64,000 nucleotides of DNA, taken from contig NZ_JNWV01000035.1 of assembly GCF_000716535.1 (NCBI RefSeq), positions 73,279-137,278 on the forward strand, given 5' to 3'. This DNA is from Streptomyces flaveolus. GTDB lineage: Bacteria; Actinomycetota; Actinomycetes; Streptomycetales; Streptomycetaceae. This document shows positions 8,948 through 16,998 of this stretch, one piece after another. Positions within the stretch are counted from its first letter, which is position 1, and each line of letters begins with the position of its first letter. The notes below the pieces were generated by a model. That model did not search any database. It worked only from the letters and a program-made list of their open reading frames with translations, and was not told the origin of the DNA. A program made the translations under genes and the position numbers.

Positions 8948-10408
8948 CTACTGGTGAGCCGGGACCGGTTCGGACGGGAGTTCGGGGGAGCGTCCGGCGA
9001 GGCGCTCGCGCCAGGTGGCGAGGACCGTCTCGTCGGTGGGCCTCGTGGCCAGGGAGACGGCGACGTAGGCCGCGAGGGAGGCCAGCAGGCCGTAGTAGAC
9101 GGGCTCGTTGGCGAGGATGCCGTAGCCGGCCATCAGACCGATGACGGCGAGGCCGCCGACGATCACGGAGGCGAGCGCGCCCTGGACGGTGCCGCGCTTC
9201 CACAGCAGGCCGCCCAGGATGGGCACGAGCAGGCCGCCGACGAGGAGGTTGTACGCCACGGTGAGCGCCTCGACCACGTTGTTCAGCGCGATCGCCGTGC
9301 CGATCACCGCCAGGCCCATGACCAGGATGAACACGCGGTTGCCCTTGACCTCGTCGTGGTCCTCGCCGTCACGTCGTACGACCCCGCGCAGCCGGGACCA
9401 GATGTCGTTGTTGGCGACCGTGGCACAGGCGATCAGGGCGCCGGATGACGTCGACATCACGGCGGCGAGGGCGGCGGCCAGGACGAGTCCGCGCACGCCG
9501 ACCGGGAGTTCGTCCTTGACGATGGTGGCGAAGGCGTCGTCGGGGCTGCCCAGCTTGGGGTAGAGCACCTTGGCGGCCGTACCGATCACCGCGCCGGCCA
9601 GGGCGTAGGCCAGGCAGTAGGTTCCGGCCACCGTGCCGCCCCACTTGGCGGTCCTGTCGCTGCGGGCGGTGAACACGCGCTGCCAGATGTCCTGGCCGAT
9701 CAGCATGCCGAACGTGTAGATGAGGACGTAGGTGAAGATCGTCTCGCCGCCGATGCCCAGCGGGTCGAAGTACCCGGTCGGCAGCTTGGCCTTCATCTCG
9801 GAGAAGCCGCCCGCCTTGACGACCGCGATCGGCAGGAGCAGGAGCAGCACGCCGATGGTCTTGACGACGAACTGGACCATGTCCGTCAGGGTGATCGACC
9901 ACATGCCGCCGAGGGTCGAGTACGCGACGACGATCGAGCCGCCGAGGATGATCGCGACCGTGCGGTTCATGTCGAAGAGCACGTCGAAGATCGTGGCGTA
10001 GGCGATGGTGGAGGTCACCGCGAGCATGAGGGTGTACGCCCACATGACCACGCCCGAGATCACGCCGGCCCGCCCGCCGTAGCGCAGGTCGAGCATCTCG
10101 GAGACCGTGTACACCTTCAGGCGGGCGATCCGTGCCGAGAAGAAGACCGACAGGGCGAGCAGGCCGAGGCCGATGGTGAAGACCATCCAGGCGCCGGAGA
10201 GGCCGTACTGGTAGCCGAGGCCCACGCCGCCGATGGTGGAGGCGCCGCCGAGGACGATCGCCGCCATGGTGCCGGAGTACATGGCGGGCCCGAGGCGGCG
10301 GCCGGCCACCAGGAACTCGCTCTTGGACTTGGCGCGGCGCATGCCCCACCAGCCCATGGCGAGCATGCCGGCGAGATAGACGACGATCACTGTGTAGTCG
10401 ACGGCCAT
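8948..10408 (-). CDS. Sodium:solute symporter (SSS family)
   Basis: This 486-aa integral membrane protein has about 13 helices in the SSS (SLC5-like) arrangement. It begins VDYTVIVVYLAGMLAMGWWG and carries the family hallmarks FLVAGRRLGPAM, the Gly-rich GGASTIGGVGLGYQYG, and AALAAVMSTSSGALIACATV in the sodium-site helix. A strong AAGGAGG ribosome site precedes the ATG. It is the first gene of the unit with ureohydrolase and TPP enzyme, so it probably imports the guanidino compound they process; SSS transporters next to guanidinobutyrase or guanidinopropionase genes are known in Pseudomonas. It diverges from the PucR regulator across 189 bases. Confidence 0.9.
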   Translation of the reverse strand: MAVDYTVIVVYLAGMLAMGWWGMRRAKSKSEFLVAGRRLGPAMYSGTMAAIVLGGASTIGGVGLGYQYGLSGAWMVFTIGLGLLALSVFFSARIARLKVYTVSEMLDLRYGGRAGVISGVVMWAYTLMLAVTSTIAYATIFDVLFDMNRTVAIILGGSIVVAYSTLGGMWSITLTDMVQFVVKTIGVLLLLLPIAVVKAGGFSEMKAKLPTGYFDPLGIGGETIFTYVLIYTFGMLIGQDIWQRVFTARSDRTAKWGGTVAGTYCLAYALAGAVIGTAAKVLYPKLGSPDDAFATIVKDELPVGVRGLVLAAALAAVMSTSSGALIACATVANNDIWSRLRGVVRRDGEDHDEVKGNRVFILVMGLAVIGTAIALNNVVEALTVAYNLLVGGLLVPILGGLLWKRGTVQGALASVIVGGLAVIGLMAGYGILANEPVYYGLLASLAAYVAVSLATRPTDETVLATWRERLAGRSPELPSEPVPAHQ

Positions 10409-10560
10409 GGGGCCCTCCTTCGCGCACTGTCCGGTGGCGTGTCGTGCAGGTGCTTCGGGGATGTGCCGGCAGCGGCTCGCGGGGACATCCGCCCGTACCC
10501 GCGGCTGCCGTGCCCCTTGAGGCTAGGTGGCCGGAAAGCGACTGCGAAGTGTACGTTTCA

Positions 10561-10570
10561 TCCATATGGA
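10561..10570. promoter_or_regulatory. Perfect 10-bp palindrome TCCATATGGA before the PucR gene
   Basis: This AT-centred perfect inverted repeat stands out in very GC-rich sequence. It lies 27 bases before the proposed PucR start and about 150 bases upstream of the divergent symporter. It is a plausible operator or part of a promoter; no consensus is known to me. Confidence 0.35.
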
Positions 10571-10597
10571 CGGGGCGGGATGGAGGGAACGCACACC

Positions 10598-12199
10598 ATG
10601 CCGGAGACGATCGCCCCAGCGGTCCCACCGACCCCACCGGTCGCACTCCAGGCCCTGCTGGCCCGCGACGACCTCGCGCTGCGGCAGATCGCCGGGCCGA
10701 CGGACCCGGGGATCGTGATCCACTGGGCGCACACCTCGGAGATGGCCGACCCCTACCCCTATCTACTGGGCGGCGAGCTGCTGCTCACGGCCGGGGTGCA
10801 CATCCCCGAGGCGGCCGGATCGGGCACCTACTTCGACGACTACGTCTCCCGGATCGTGGCGGCGGGCGGCGCGGCCCTCGGCTTCGGGGTGGCCCCGGTG
10901 CACGACACGGTCCCGCGCGCCCTGGTCGCCGCCTGCGACCGGTACGGGCTGCCGCTGCTGGAGGTCCCGCCGCAGACCACGTTCTCCGGGGTGGCCCGCG
11001 CGGTCTGGCAGCTGATGGCACAGGCCCGGCTGGCCGAACTGCGCCGGGTCACCGAGGCCCAGCAGAGTCTGGCGGCCGCCGCCTCCCGGCCGGATCCGGT
11101 CCCCTCGGTCCTGCGTCAGCTCGCCCAGCGCCTGGGCGGCCGGGCGGTGCTCTACGGGCCCGACGGCACGGAGGTCGCGGGGGCGGGCCGGGAGACACCG
11201 GAGGGCGCGCGGACGGCACTGGCGGAGCTGGCGGGGGTGGTCCGGCACCCCACCGCTTCCGGACCGACCGCTCCGCCCGGCCGGCCGCACTCCGCGACGG
11301 CCGCTCACCCGGCCCCTTCCCTACCGAGCGCTCCCCCCGGCCGGCCGCACGCAACCCCTTCCGCACCGACCGCACCGGCCCCCCGCCCGCACCCCACCTC
11401 CGCCACCGACACCCACGGCGCCACCCACCTCGCGGTCTACGCCCTCGGGGCCGGGGAAGGGTTCGTGCTCGGGGTGGCCGCTCCCCGGCGCGACCCGGGT
11501 GACCACACCATCGCCTCCGTCGCCGCCGTCCTGCTGGCCCTGCTGACCGGTGAGCACCAGAGCGGGGCCGGGGCGGCCCGCTCCTCCGCGCTCGTCCGGC
11601 TGCTGCTCGGCGCCCCGCCCGAGGAGGTGGCGCCACTGCTCGGCACCGGGCAGTGGCTCGTGGTGCACGCGCGGCCGGAGGCCCAGGCCCCGGACGCGGT
11701 CGCCGCCTCCGCGCTGGGCGCCGCCCTGGGCTCGCCGCTGGTCGACCTCGCCCGTGATGTCGTACGGGTGCTGGTGCCGGCGGACCGGGAACCGGAGCCG
11801 CAGCCCGGCTGGACGCTCGGGGTGAGCGCCGCGGCCGGACCCCGGGAGTGGCCGGCCGCCGACACCCAGGCCGCCCGCGCCCTCGCCCGGGCCCGCGCCA
11901 CCCGCACCCCGCTGGTCCGGCACGCGGCCCGGCCGGCGCTGGCGGACCTGGTGCCGTCGGCGGACGCCGAGACCCACGCCCGTACGCTGCTCGCCCCCCT
12001 CGCGGGGCAGGCCGCGCTCGCCGACACCCTGCGCACCTGGCTGTCCCTGCACGGCAGTTGGGATCGCACGGCGGTGGCGCTGGACGTGCACCGCAACACC
12101 GTGCGGCAGCGGATCGCCCGCTGCGCCGCCCTGTTGGCCGCCGATCTGGACGATCCGGACGTGCGCATGGAGCTGTGGTTCGCGCTGCGCCGTGACTGA
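10598..12199 (+). CDS. PucR-family transcriptional regulator
   Basis: The protein has 533 aa. The N-terminal PucR ligand-type domain covers about residues 10-135 (ALLARDDLALRQIAGP, then YLLGGELLLTAG and LPLLEVPPQTTFSGVARAVWQ). The C-terminal PucR helix-turn-helix covers about 470-530 (WDRTAVALDVHRNTVRQRI). Between them lies a Pro/Ala-rich linker around residues 215-275 built from imperfect repeats. The ATG at 10598 has GGAGGG upstream; an in-frame ATG at 10580 has a weaker site. PucR proteins control purine, GABA or other nitrogen-compound catabolism. Its divergence from the symporter-ureohydrolase-TPP unit strongly suggests it controls that unit in response to a nitrogenous ligand. Confidence 0.88.
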   Translation: MPETIAPAVPPTPPVALQALLARDDLALRQIAGPTDPGIVIHWAHTSEMADPYPYLLGGELLLTAGVHIPEAAGSGTYFDDYVSRIVAAGGAALGFGVAPVHDTVPRALVAACDRYGLPLLEVPPQTTFSGVARAVWQLMAQARLAELRRVTEAQQSLAAAASRPDPVPSVLRQLAQRLGGRAVLYGPDGTEVAGAGRETPEGARTALAELAGVVRHPTASGPTAPPGRPHSATAAHPAPSLPSAPPGRPHATPSAPTAPAPRPHPTSATDTHGATHLAVYALGAGEGFVLGVAAPRRDPGDHTIASVAAVLLALLTGEHQSGAGAARSSALVRLLLGAPPEEVAPLLGTGQWLVVHARPEAQAPDAVAASALGAALGSPLVDLARDVVRVLVPADREPEPQPGWTLGVSAAAGPREWPAADTQAARALARARATRTPLVRHAARPALADLVPSADAETHARTLLAPLAGQAALADTLRTWLSLHGSWDRTAVALDVHRNTVRQRIARCAALLAADLDDPDVRMELWFALRRD

Positions 12200-12277
12200 C
12201 GGCGACCGTGGGTGAACCCCGTCCCAGCGGGCGATATGCCGAGGACGCGCGCGGTGCGCTGCCCCACAATGGGAGGC

Positions 12278-13066
12278 ATGCCGATATCCGGGACACCCAG
12301 CCGCGCCCAGCTCGTCGACCACCTGGTGCGCACGCGTATCGCGGGGGACGTCGCCACGCCCCGCGAGAACAACCTCTCCCACTACCGTCAGCTCGCCAAC
12401 GGTGTCCGCAACTTCTGGCTCGGCCTGGAGCTGGGTGACCGCTGGACGGACGAGCAGGACGTGCTCGCGGTCATGGCGGAGCGGGTGGGTGTCAACGACG
12501 ACCCCGAGTACCGGTACGGGCAGGACACCATCGACCCCGAGCTGACCGTGGACGCCCTCGACCGCATGGCGGCGCGGCTGCGCAAGGCGGCCGAGGACCG
12601 GCAGCGCGTGCTGTTCGCGACCGGGCACCCGGGCGGTCTGCTGGACGTCCACCGGGCCACGGCCGCCGCGCTGCGCGCCGCCGGCTGCGAGATCGTGGTC
12701 ATCCCGGACGGGCTGCGGACGGACGAGGGGTACGTGATGCAGTTCGCGGACGTGGCCGTGCTGGAGCACGGGGCGACGCTGTGGCACACCCACTCCGGCG
12801 AGCCGATGCGGGCCATTCTCACGGCACTCGAGCGGGAGGGGCGCCCGCTGCCGGACCTGGTGGTCGCCGACCACGGCTGGGCCGGGTACGCGGGACAGCA
12901 CGGCGTCGACTCCGTCGGGTACGCCGACTGCAACGACCCGGCGCTGTTCCTCGCCGAGTCCGAGGGCACCGTGCAGGTCGTCGTCCCGCTGGACGACCAT
13001 GTGGTGAGCCCGCGTCACTACGACCCGATGACGGCGTACCTCCTCGCCGCGGCGGGCCTTTCCTGA
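12278..13066 (+). CDS. Conserved protein annotated as phosphatase in Streptomyces, function unproved
   Basis: This soluble 262-aa protein has no signal peptide. Notable segments are RENNLSHYRQLANG, an alternating beta/alpha pattern with FATGHPGGLLDVHRATAAALRAAG, VVIPDG, and acidic/His motifs VVADHGWAGYAGQ and YADCNDPALF. The layout suggests a Rossmann-like alpha/beta fold; the Asp/His clusters could bind metal. Homologues in Streptomyces genomes are commonly called phosphatases, but I see no classical phosphatase signature. The start could be 12278, where GGGAGG is very close, or 12269 (leaderless-like). A long perfect hairpin follows the gene. Confidence 0.72.
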   Translation: MPISGTPSRAQLVDHLVRTRIAGDVATPRENNLSHYRQLANGVRNFWLGLELGDRWTDEQDVLAVMAERVGVNDDPEYRYGQDTIDPELTVDALDRMAARLRKAAEDRQRVLFATGHPGGLLDVHRATAAALRAAGCEIVVIPDGLRTDEGYVMQFADVAVLEHGATLWHTHSGEPMRAILTALEREGRPLPDLVVADHGWAGYAGQHGVDSVGYADCNDPALFLAESEGTVQVVVPLDDHVVSPRHYDPMTAYLLAAAGLS

Positions 13067-13102
13067 CTCCCCGTCACGGTCTCTTCTGGCGCTCGGTGAA
13101 AC

Positions 13103-13138
13103 CGATGTGCGGCCCCGCGCGCGCGGGGCCGCACATCG
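13103..13138. terminator. 18-bp perfect stem, bidirectional terminator
   Basis: Bases 13103-13120 are exactly the reverse complement of 13121-13138, a very GC-rich uninterrupted palindrome. It sits between the convergent phosphatase-annotated gene (ends 13066) and the Gly-rich gene (ends 13155), the right place for a two-way terminator. Confidence 0.75.
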
Positions 13139-13154
13139 TCATTCGTTGGCCGGC

Positions 13155-13553
13155 TCAGTGGCCGCCGCCGCCACCTCCTCCGTGGCCGCCGCCGCCACCG
13201 CCGCCGTGACCGCCGCCACCGCCGCCGTGACCGCCACCGCCGTGGCCACCGCCACCGCCGCCGTGACCGCCACCGCCGTGGCCTCCGCCACCGCCGTGGT
13301 CGCCGCCGTAGCCGCCGTGGTCACCGCCGCCGCCGTGGTCGCCGCCGTAGCCGCCGTTGTCGCCACCGTAGCCGCCGTAGCCGCCGCCGTAGCCGCCGTC
13401 GTCGTCATCGTCGCCCCAGTTCCAGCTGTAGGAACTGTGGCTGTTGTAGTCCGAGGCTGAGGCGGTTCCGGCCGTGCCGATCGCGGCTCCGCCGGCCAGC
13501 AGCAGGCCACTGGCGGAAATCGCGACAAGACGCCTCGCGCGCTGTGATCGCAT
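13155..13553 (-). CDS. Secreted glycine/histidine-rich repeat protein
   Basis: This 132-aa protein has a signal peptide (MRSQRARRLVAISASGLLLAGG...ASA). A short tail SDYNSHSSYSWNWGDDDDDGG follows, then about 75 residues that are almost only Gly with regularly spaced His, Tyr and Asp (GGYGGD, GGGGH units). An AGGTATTCCC context with GGAAGG precedes the ATG at 13553; the in-frame ATG at 13574 is less likely. The acidic DDDDD run and many His suggest metal binding or a wall-associated sticky polymer, but function is unknown. The DNA is a purine/pyrimidine-skewed repeat, likely to vary in length between strains. Confidence 0.7.
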   Translation of the reverse strand: MRSQRARRLVAISASGLLLAGGAAIGTAGTASASDYNSHSSYSWNWGDDDDDGGYGGGYGGYGGDNGGYGGDHGGGGDHGGYGGDHGGGGGHGGGGHGGGGGGHGGGGHGGGGGGHGGGGGGGHGGGGGGGH

Positions 13554-13797
13554 GGGAATACCTTCCATCTCCATCGTCTCTCACGACTCCCGAAGGGGAG
13601 GCGCGAGGTGGATGGCCGTCGCCGCTGCGAAAGGGGAAGAATGCGGCGCGGTCTTCAGGTGTCACCGCAGCCAGTTGAAACCGAAACGGCGCTGGGCACC
13701 TCGCATAGCGGGTCTGCCGGGCATGCCGTTCACTGCGGCCTTCACTCAGAGAGCCTAATCCCACATAGGTCACGCGTCATCTCGAGGAGAACCCCTG

Positions 13798-14679
13798 TCA
13801 CGCCTGTCTCGGCACGCGGACGACACCCTCCTGGATGACCGAGATGGCGAGCCGCCCGTCCTGGGTGTAGATACGCGCCTGGCCGAGGCCCCGGCCGCCG
13901 TGCGCGGACGGCGACTCCTGGTCGTACAGCAGCCATTCGTCGGCCCGGAAGGGGCGGTGGAACCACATCGCGTGGTCCAGGGAGGCCCCGACCACGTCGC
14001 CGACGGCCCAGCCGCCGCGCCCGTGCGCGAGCAGCACGGAGTCGAGCAGGGTCATGTCGGAGACGTAGGTGGCGAGGACGACGTGCAGCAGGGGTTCGTC
14101 GACGGCGCCGCCGAGCTTGCCGTTGGTGCGGAACCACACCTGGGAGTGGGGTTCGCGCGGCTCGCCGTACCGACCGTACGGCGGCTCGTCCACGTACCTG
14201 AGGTCGATCGCCTCGCGCGCCTGAAGGAACCGTTCCACGACGTCGGGGGCGAGGTGGCCGTAGCCGCGCAGCCGCTCCTGGGAGGTCGGCAGGGTCGCCG
14301 GGTCGGGCGCGGCGGGCATGGGCGCCTGGTGCTCCAGGCCGTCCTCGTACGCCTGGAAGGACGCGGACAGGTGGAAGATCGGCTTGCCGTGCTGGACGGC
14401 CACCACCCGGCGGGTGGTGAAGGACCGGCCGTCACGGATGCGGTCCACGGTGTACACGATCGGCGCGCCCGGGTCGCCTGGGCGCAGGAAGTACGCGTGC
14501 AGGGAGTGGGCGGGCCGGTCCGCGGGGACCGTCCGCCCGGCGGCGACCAGCGCCTGCGCCGCCACCTGTCCGCCGAAGACGCGGGGGACGACGGCGGAGC
14601 GGGACCGGCCGCGGAAGATGTTCTCCTCGATCTGCTCCAGGTCGAGCAGATCGAGGAGATCCTGGAGTGCCTGGCTCAT
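13798..14679 (-). CDS. tesB: Acyl-CoA thioesterase II (TesB family)
   Basis: This 293-aa double-hotdog thioesterase hydrolyses acyl-CoA to free acid and CoA in the cytoplasm. The TesB catalytic triad is visible: Asp in SLDHAMWFHRPF, Ser/Thr in ESPSAHGGRG and Gln in SVIQEGVVR. The N-terminal IEENIFRGRS and FGGQVAAQAL segments are typical of the family. Length matches E. coli TesB (286). It lies 47 bases after the acyl-CoA dehydrogenase gene on the same strand, so the two are probably cotranscribed, linking beta-oxidation with acyl-CoA pool control. No clear ribosome site is seen before the ATG, consistent with coupling or leaderless-like initiation. Confidence 0.9.
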   Translation of the reverse strand: MSQALQDLLDLLDLEQIEENIFRGRSRSAVVPRVFGGQVAAQALVAAGRTVPADRPAHSLHAYFLRPGDPGAPIVYTVDRIRDGRSFTTRRVVAVQHGKPIFHLSASFQAYEDGLEHQAPMPAAPDPATLPTSQERLRGYGHLAPDVVERFLQAREAIDLRYVDEPPYGRYGEPREPHSQVWFRTNGKLGGAVDEPLLHVVLATYVSDMTLLDSVLLAHGRGGWAVGDVVGASLDHAMWFHRPFRADEWLLYDQESPSAHGGRGLGQARIYTQDGRLAISVIQEGVVRVPRQA

Positions 14680-14726
14680 GGTGTGCGGTTGTACCAGCCA
14701 GTGATCGCTCGTCGGTGTCCGGGGCC

Positions 14727-15884
14727 TTACAGGCCCATGTCCTTGGCGATGATCGTCTTCATGATCTCGCTGGTGCCGCCGTAGATGCGGTTGACGCGGT
14801 TGTCCGCGTACAGGCGCGCGATCGGGTACTCGTTCATGTAGCCGTAGCCGCCGTGCAGCTGGAGGCAGCGGTCGATCACGCGGTGGGCGACCTCGGTGCA
14901 GAAGAGCTTGGCGGAGGCGGCCTCGGCAGGGGTCAGCTCGCCGGCGTCCAGGGCCTCCAGGGCGCGGTCGGCGACCGCCTCGGCGGCGTCCACCTCGGCC
15001 TGGCAGGCGGCCAGCTCGAACTTGGTGTTCTGGAAGTGGGCGACCGGCTTGCCGAAGACGGTGCGCTCCTGCACGTAACTCTTGGCGAACCGGACGGCGG
15101 CCTTGGCCTGGGCGTAGGCGCCGAAGGCGATGCCCCAGCGCTCGGAGGCCAGGTTGTGGCCGAGGTAGGAGAAGCCCTTGTTCTCCTCGCCGAGCAGGTC
15201 CTCGACCGGGACCTTGACGTCGACGAAGGCCAGCTCCGCGGTGTCGGAGGTGCGCAGGCCCAGCTTGTCCAGCTTGCGGCCGATGGAGTAGCCCTCGGAC
15301 TTGGTGTCCACGGCGAACAGGGAGATGCCGTGGCGGCGGTCCTCGGCGGTGGGCGCGGCCGTGCGGGCGCAGACGATCACCTTGTCGGCGTGCACACCGC
15401 CGGTGATGAAGGTCTTGGCGCCGTTGAGGACGTAGTGCGTGCCGTCCTCGGAGAGCTTGGCGGTGGTCTTCATGCCCGCGAGGTCGGAGCCGGTGCCCGG
15501 CTCGGTCATCGCGATGGCCCACATCTCCTCGCCGGTGACGAACTTCGGCAGGTAGCGCTTCTTCTGCTCGTCGGTGGCGAGCATCTTGATGTAGGGCAGG
15601 GCGAGCAGTACGTGCACGCCGGAGCCGCCGAACTGCACGCCGGCGCGGGCGGTCTCCTCGTAGAGGACGGCCTCGAACTTGTGGGTGTCCAGGCCCGCGC
15701 CGCCGAACTCCTCGGGCACGCTGATGCCGAAGATGCCCAGCTCGCCGAGCTTGTAGTAGAAGTCGCGCGGCGCCTGGCCGGCGGCGAACCACTCGTCGTA
15801 CACCGGCACGACCTCGGCCTCGATGAAGGCGCGAAGGGTCTCCCGGAACGCCTCGTGATCCTCGTTGAACACCGTACGGCGCAC
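14727..15884 (-). CDS. Acyl-CoA dehydrogenase, LCAD/FadE type
   Basis: This 385-aa FAD flavoenzyme carries out the first step of beta-oxidation. The GTG start follows GGAGGTGG. FAD and substrate signatures are present: AMTEPGTGSDLAGM (about 125-138), NGAKTFITGG, and RCLQLHGGYGYMNEYPIARLY at the C-terminus. The MCAD catalytic Glu position is Gly here (IYGGTSEIM), while Glu248 in NLASERWGIAF matches the alternative catalytic base of long-chain and isovaleryl enzymes, so the enzyme is probably active on long or branched chains. A promoter-proximal palindromic motif with AAGCGCTT lies 35 bases upstream. Confidence 0.92.
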   Translation of the reverse strand: MRRTVFNEDHEAFRETLRAFIEAEVVPVYDEWFAAGQAPRDFYYKLGELGIFGISVPEEFGGAGLDTHKFEAVLYEETARAGVQFGGSGVHVLLALPYIKMLATDEQKKRYLPKFVTGEEMWAIAMTEPGTGSDLAGMKTTAKLSEDGTHYVLNGAKTFITGGVHADKVIVCARTAAPTAEDRRHGISLFAVDTKSEGYSIGRKLDKLGLRTSDTAELAFVDVKVPVEDLLGEENKGFSYLGHNLASERWGIAFGAYAQAKAAVRFAKSYVQERTVFGKPVAHFQNTKFELAACQAEVDAAEAVADRALEALDAGELTPAEAASAKLFCTEVAHRVIDRCLQLHGGYGYMNEYPIARLYADNRVNRIYGGTSEIMKTIIAKDMGL

Positions 15885-15918
15885 GCCGCCACCTCCACGT
15901 ACCTGACATCGGCATGTC

Positions 15919-15932
15919 TAAGCGCTTGCTCA
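15919..15932. promoter_or_regulatory. Candidate TetR-type operator with AAGCGCTT core
   Basis: TAAGCGCTTGCTCA contains the perfect 8-bp palindrome AAGCGCTT and lies about 40 bases upstream of the acyl-CoA dehydrogenase start, where an operator or -35 region would be. Similar GCAAGCGCTT motifs precede fatty-acid-oxidation genes in actinobacteria. The regulator is not identified. Confidence 0.4.
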
Positions 15933-15949
15933 CTCACCGTACCGGCGAG

Positions 15950-16304
15950 TACGGAACCCCGTCCAGGGGGGTCCCGCCGTAACGCTCGTCACGCTCCCCC
16001 GAGGAGCGGAAGCGGCAGCCGGAGAGCGGGCCACGCACGGGCCCGGTCACCCTGACGCGGACGTGGAAGCAGGCGCCGGCCTGGCCGTGCGGCGGCACCA
16101 CGAGCAGCCGGGCGGGCCCGACACGGAGATCGTCGGCGACCCGATGCGGAGCGGCGTGCTCACCCGGTACTCGGCGCCCACCCGAGCGTGCTCGTGTCCG
16201 ACGCGGAACGACCGGCCCCCAGCACCCTCGAACCCGTCACTCCCCCGGCCGGGCCGGCCGACGGCACTCCCCCTGCCGCCGACCCGTGTGAACGGCTCCG
16301 CCGG
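15950..16304. other. Intergenic stretch without a recognisable gene
   Basis: Between the acyl-CoA dehydrogenase promoter and the end of the TetR gene there are roughly 350 bases. Both strands have open stretches, but none has a good ribosome site, a recognisable domain or the codon bias of its neighbours. It may hold a decayed gene or the 3' region of the TetR transcript. Confidence 0.4.
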
Positions 16305-16901
16305 CTACTCCTCGCCCGCCGCCTCGAACGCCCCCCGCGCCATCCGGTGCAGCAGGGACGCCGTCGTGCCCCGGCCGGGGAGCGTGCCGGCGCGGCCGAG
16401 GTGGGGGGTGGAGTTGAGCAGGCCGAAGACCGAGTGGACGGCCGAGCGGGCGGCCGGTTCGGTCAGGCCCGGGTACACCGCGCGGACCACCTCCACCCAC
16501 AGCTCCACGTACTGCCGCTGGAGCTGCCGCACCAGCTTGCGGTCGCTGTCCCGCAGGCGGTCCAGCTCGCGGTCGTGCAGGGTGATCAGGGGGCGGTCGT
16601 CCAGGGCGAAGTCGATGTGGCCCTCGATCAGGGAGTCGAGGATGCGGGTCGCGGGGACCCCGTCGGCCTCCGCCAGCCGGCGCTTGGCCCCGGTCAGCAG
16701 CTGTCCGCTGATGCCGACCAGCAGCTCGGCGAGCATCGCGTCCTTGCCCGGGAAGTGCCGGTAGAGGCCGGGGCCGCTGATGCCGACCGCGGCGCCTATC
16801 TCGTCGACACCGACGCCGTGGAACCCGCGCTCGGCGAACAGCCGGGCGGCCTCCTTGAGGATCTGCTCGCGGCGGGTGGGGGCGTCGGTTCTGGTGACCA
16901 T
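16305..16901 (-). CDS. TetR-family regulator of the adjacent leucine/isovalerate operon
   Basis: This 198-aa protein has an N-terminal TetR helix-turn-helix at about residues 10-56 (RREQILKEAARLFAERGF, VDEIGAAVGISGPGLYRHF) and an all-helical ligand domain with AVHSVFGLLNSTPH. It is transcribed away from the MCC operon, 97 bases apart, and two similar inverted repeats fill that gap. This arrangement is that of a local repressor which also controls itself, probably relieved by an acyl-CoA of the pathway. The ligand is inferred, not seen. Confidence 0.88.
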   Translation of the reverse strand: MVTRTDAPTRREQILKEAARLFAERGFHGVGVDEIGAAVGISGPGLYRHFPGKDAMLAELLVGISGQLLTGAKRRLAEADGVPATRILDSLIEGHIDFALDDRPLITLHDRELDRLRDSDRKLVRQLQRQYVELWVEVVRAVYPGLTEPAARSAVHSVFGLLNSTPHLGRAGTLPGRGTTASLLHRMARGAFEAAGEE

Positions 16902-16922
16902 GCAGACAATTCTAGACAGCGA

Positions 16923-16940
16923 GGTTAGCGGTCGTTAACC
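16923..16940. promoter_or_regulatory. TetR operator 1, GGTTAGCGGTCGTTAACC
   Basis: This 18-bp near-perfect inverted repeat (one mismatched pair) has the pattern TTARCGnnCGTTAA, located 22 bases upstream of the TetR start. The second copy lies 28 bp downstream centre to centre, close to three helical turns, suggesting two dimers on one DNA face. Confidence 0.7.
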
Positions 16941-16951
16941 TGGTGGCGATG

Positions 16952-16967
16952 GTTAACGCTCATTAAC
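16952..16967. promoter_or_regulatory. TetR operator 2, GTTAACGCTCATTAAC
   Basis: This 16-bp inverted repeat shares the TTAAYGnnCRTTAA pattern of operator 1. It lies 32 bases before the MCC beta start and probably overlaps the operon promoter. Confidence 0.7.
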
Positions 16968-16998
16968 AGGTTCGATCACCGGTGAGGGGAACCGCAGG

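Noticed and set aside
13160..13420. Repeat array that could be taken for a CRISPR or satellite
   Set aside because: Unit size follows Gly codons with a 3-base period inside a signal-peptide protein; no spacers.
16063..16764. 233-codon plus-strand frame over the TetR gene and upstream gap
   Set aside because: Mostly antisense to TetR with no recognisable domain; the upstream part alone does not support a gene.
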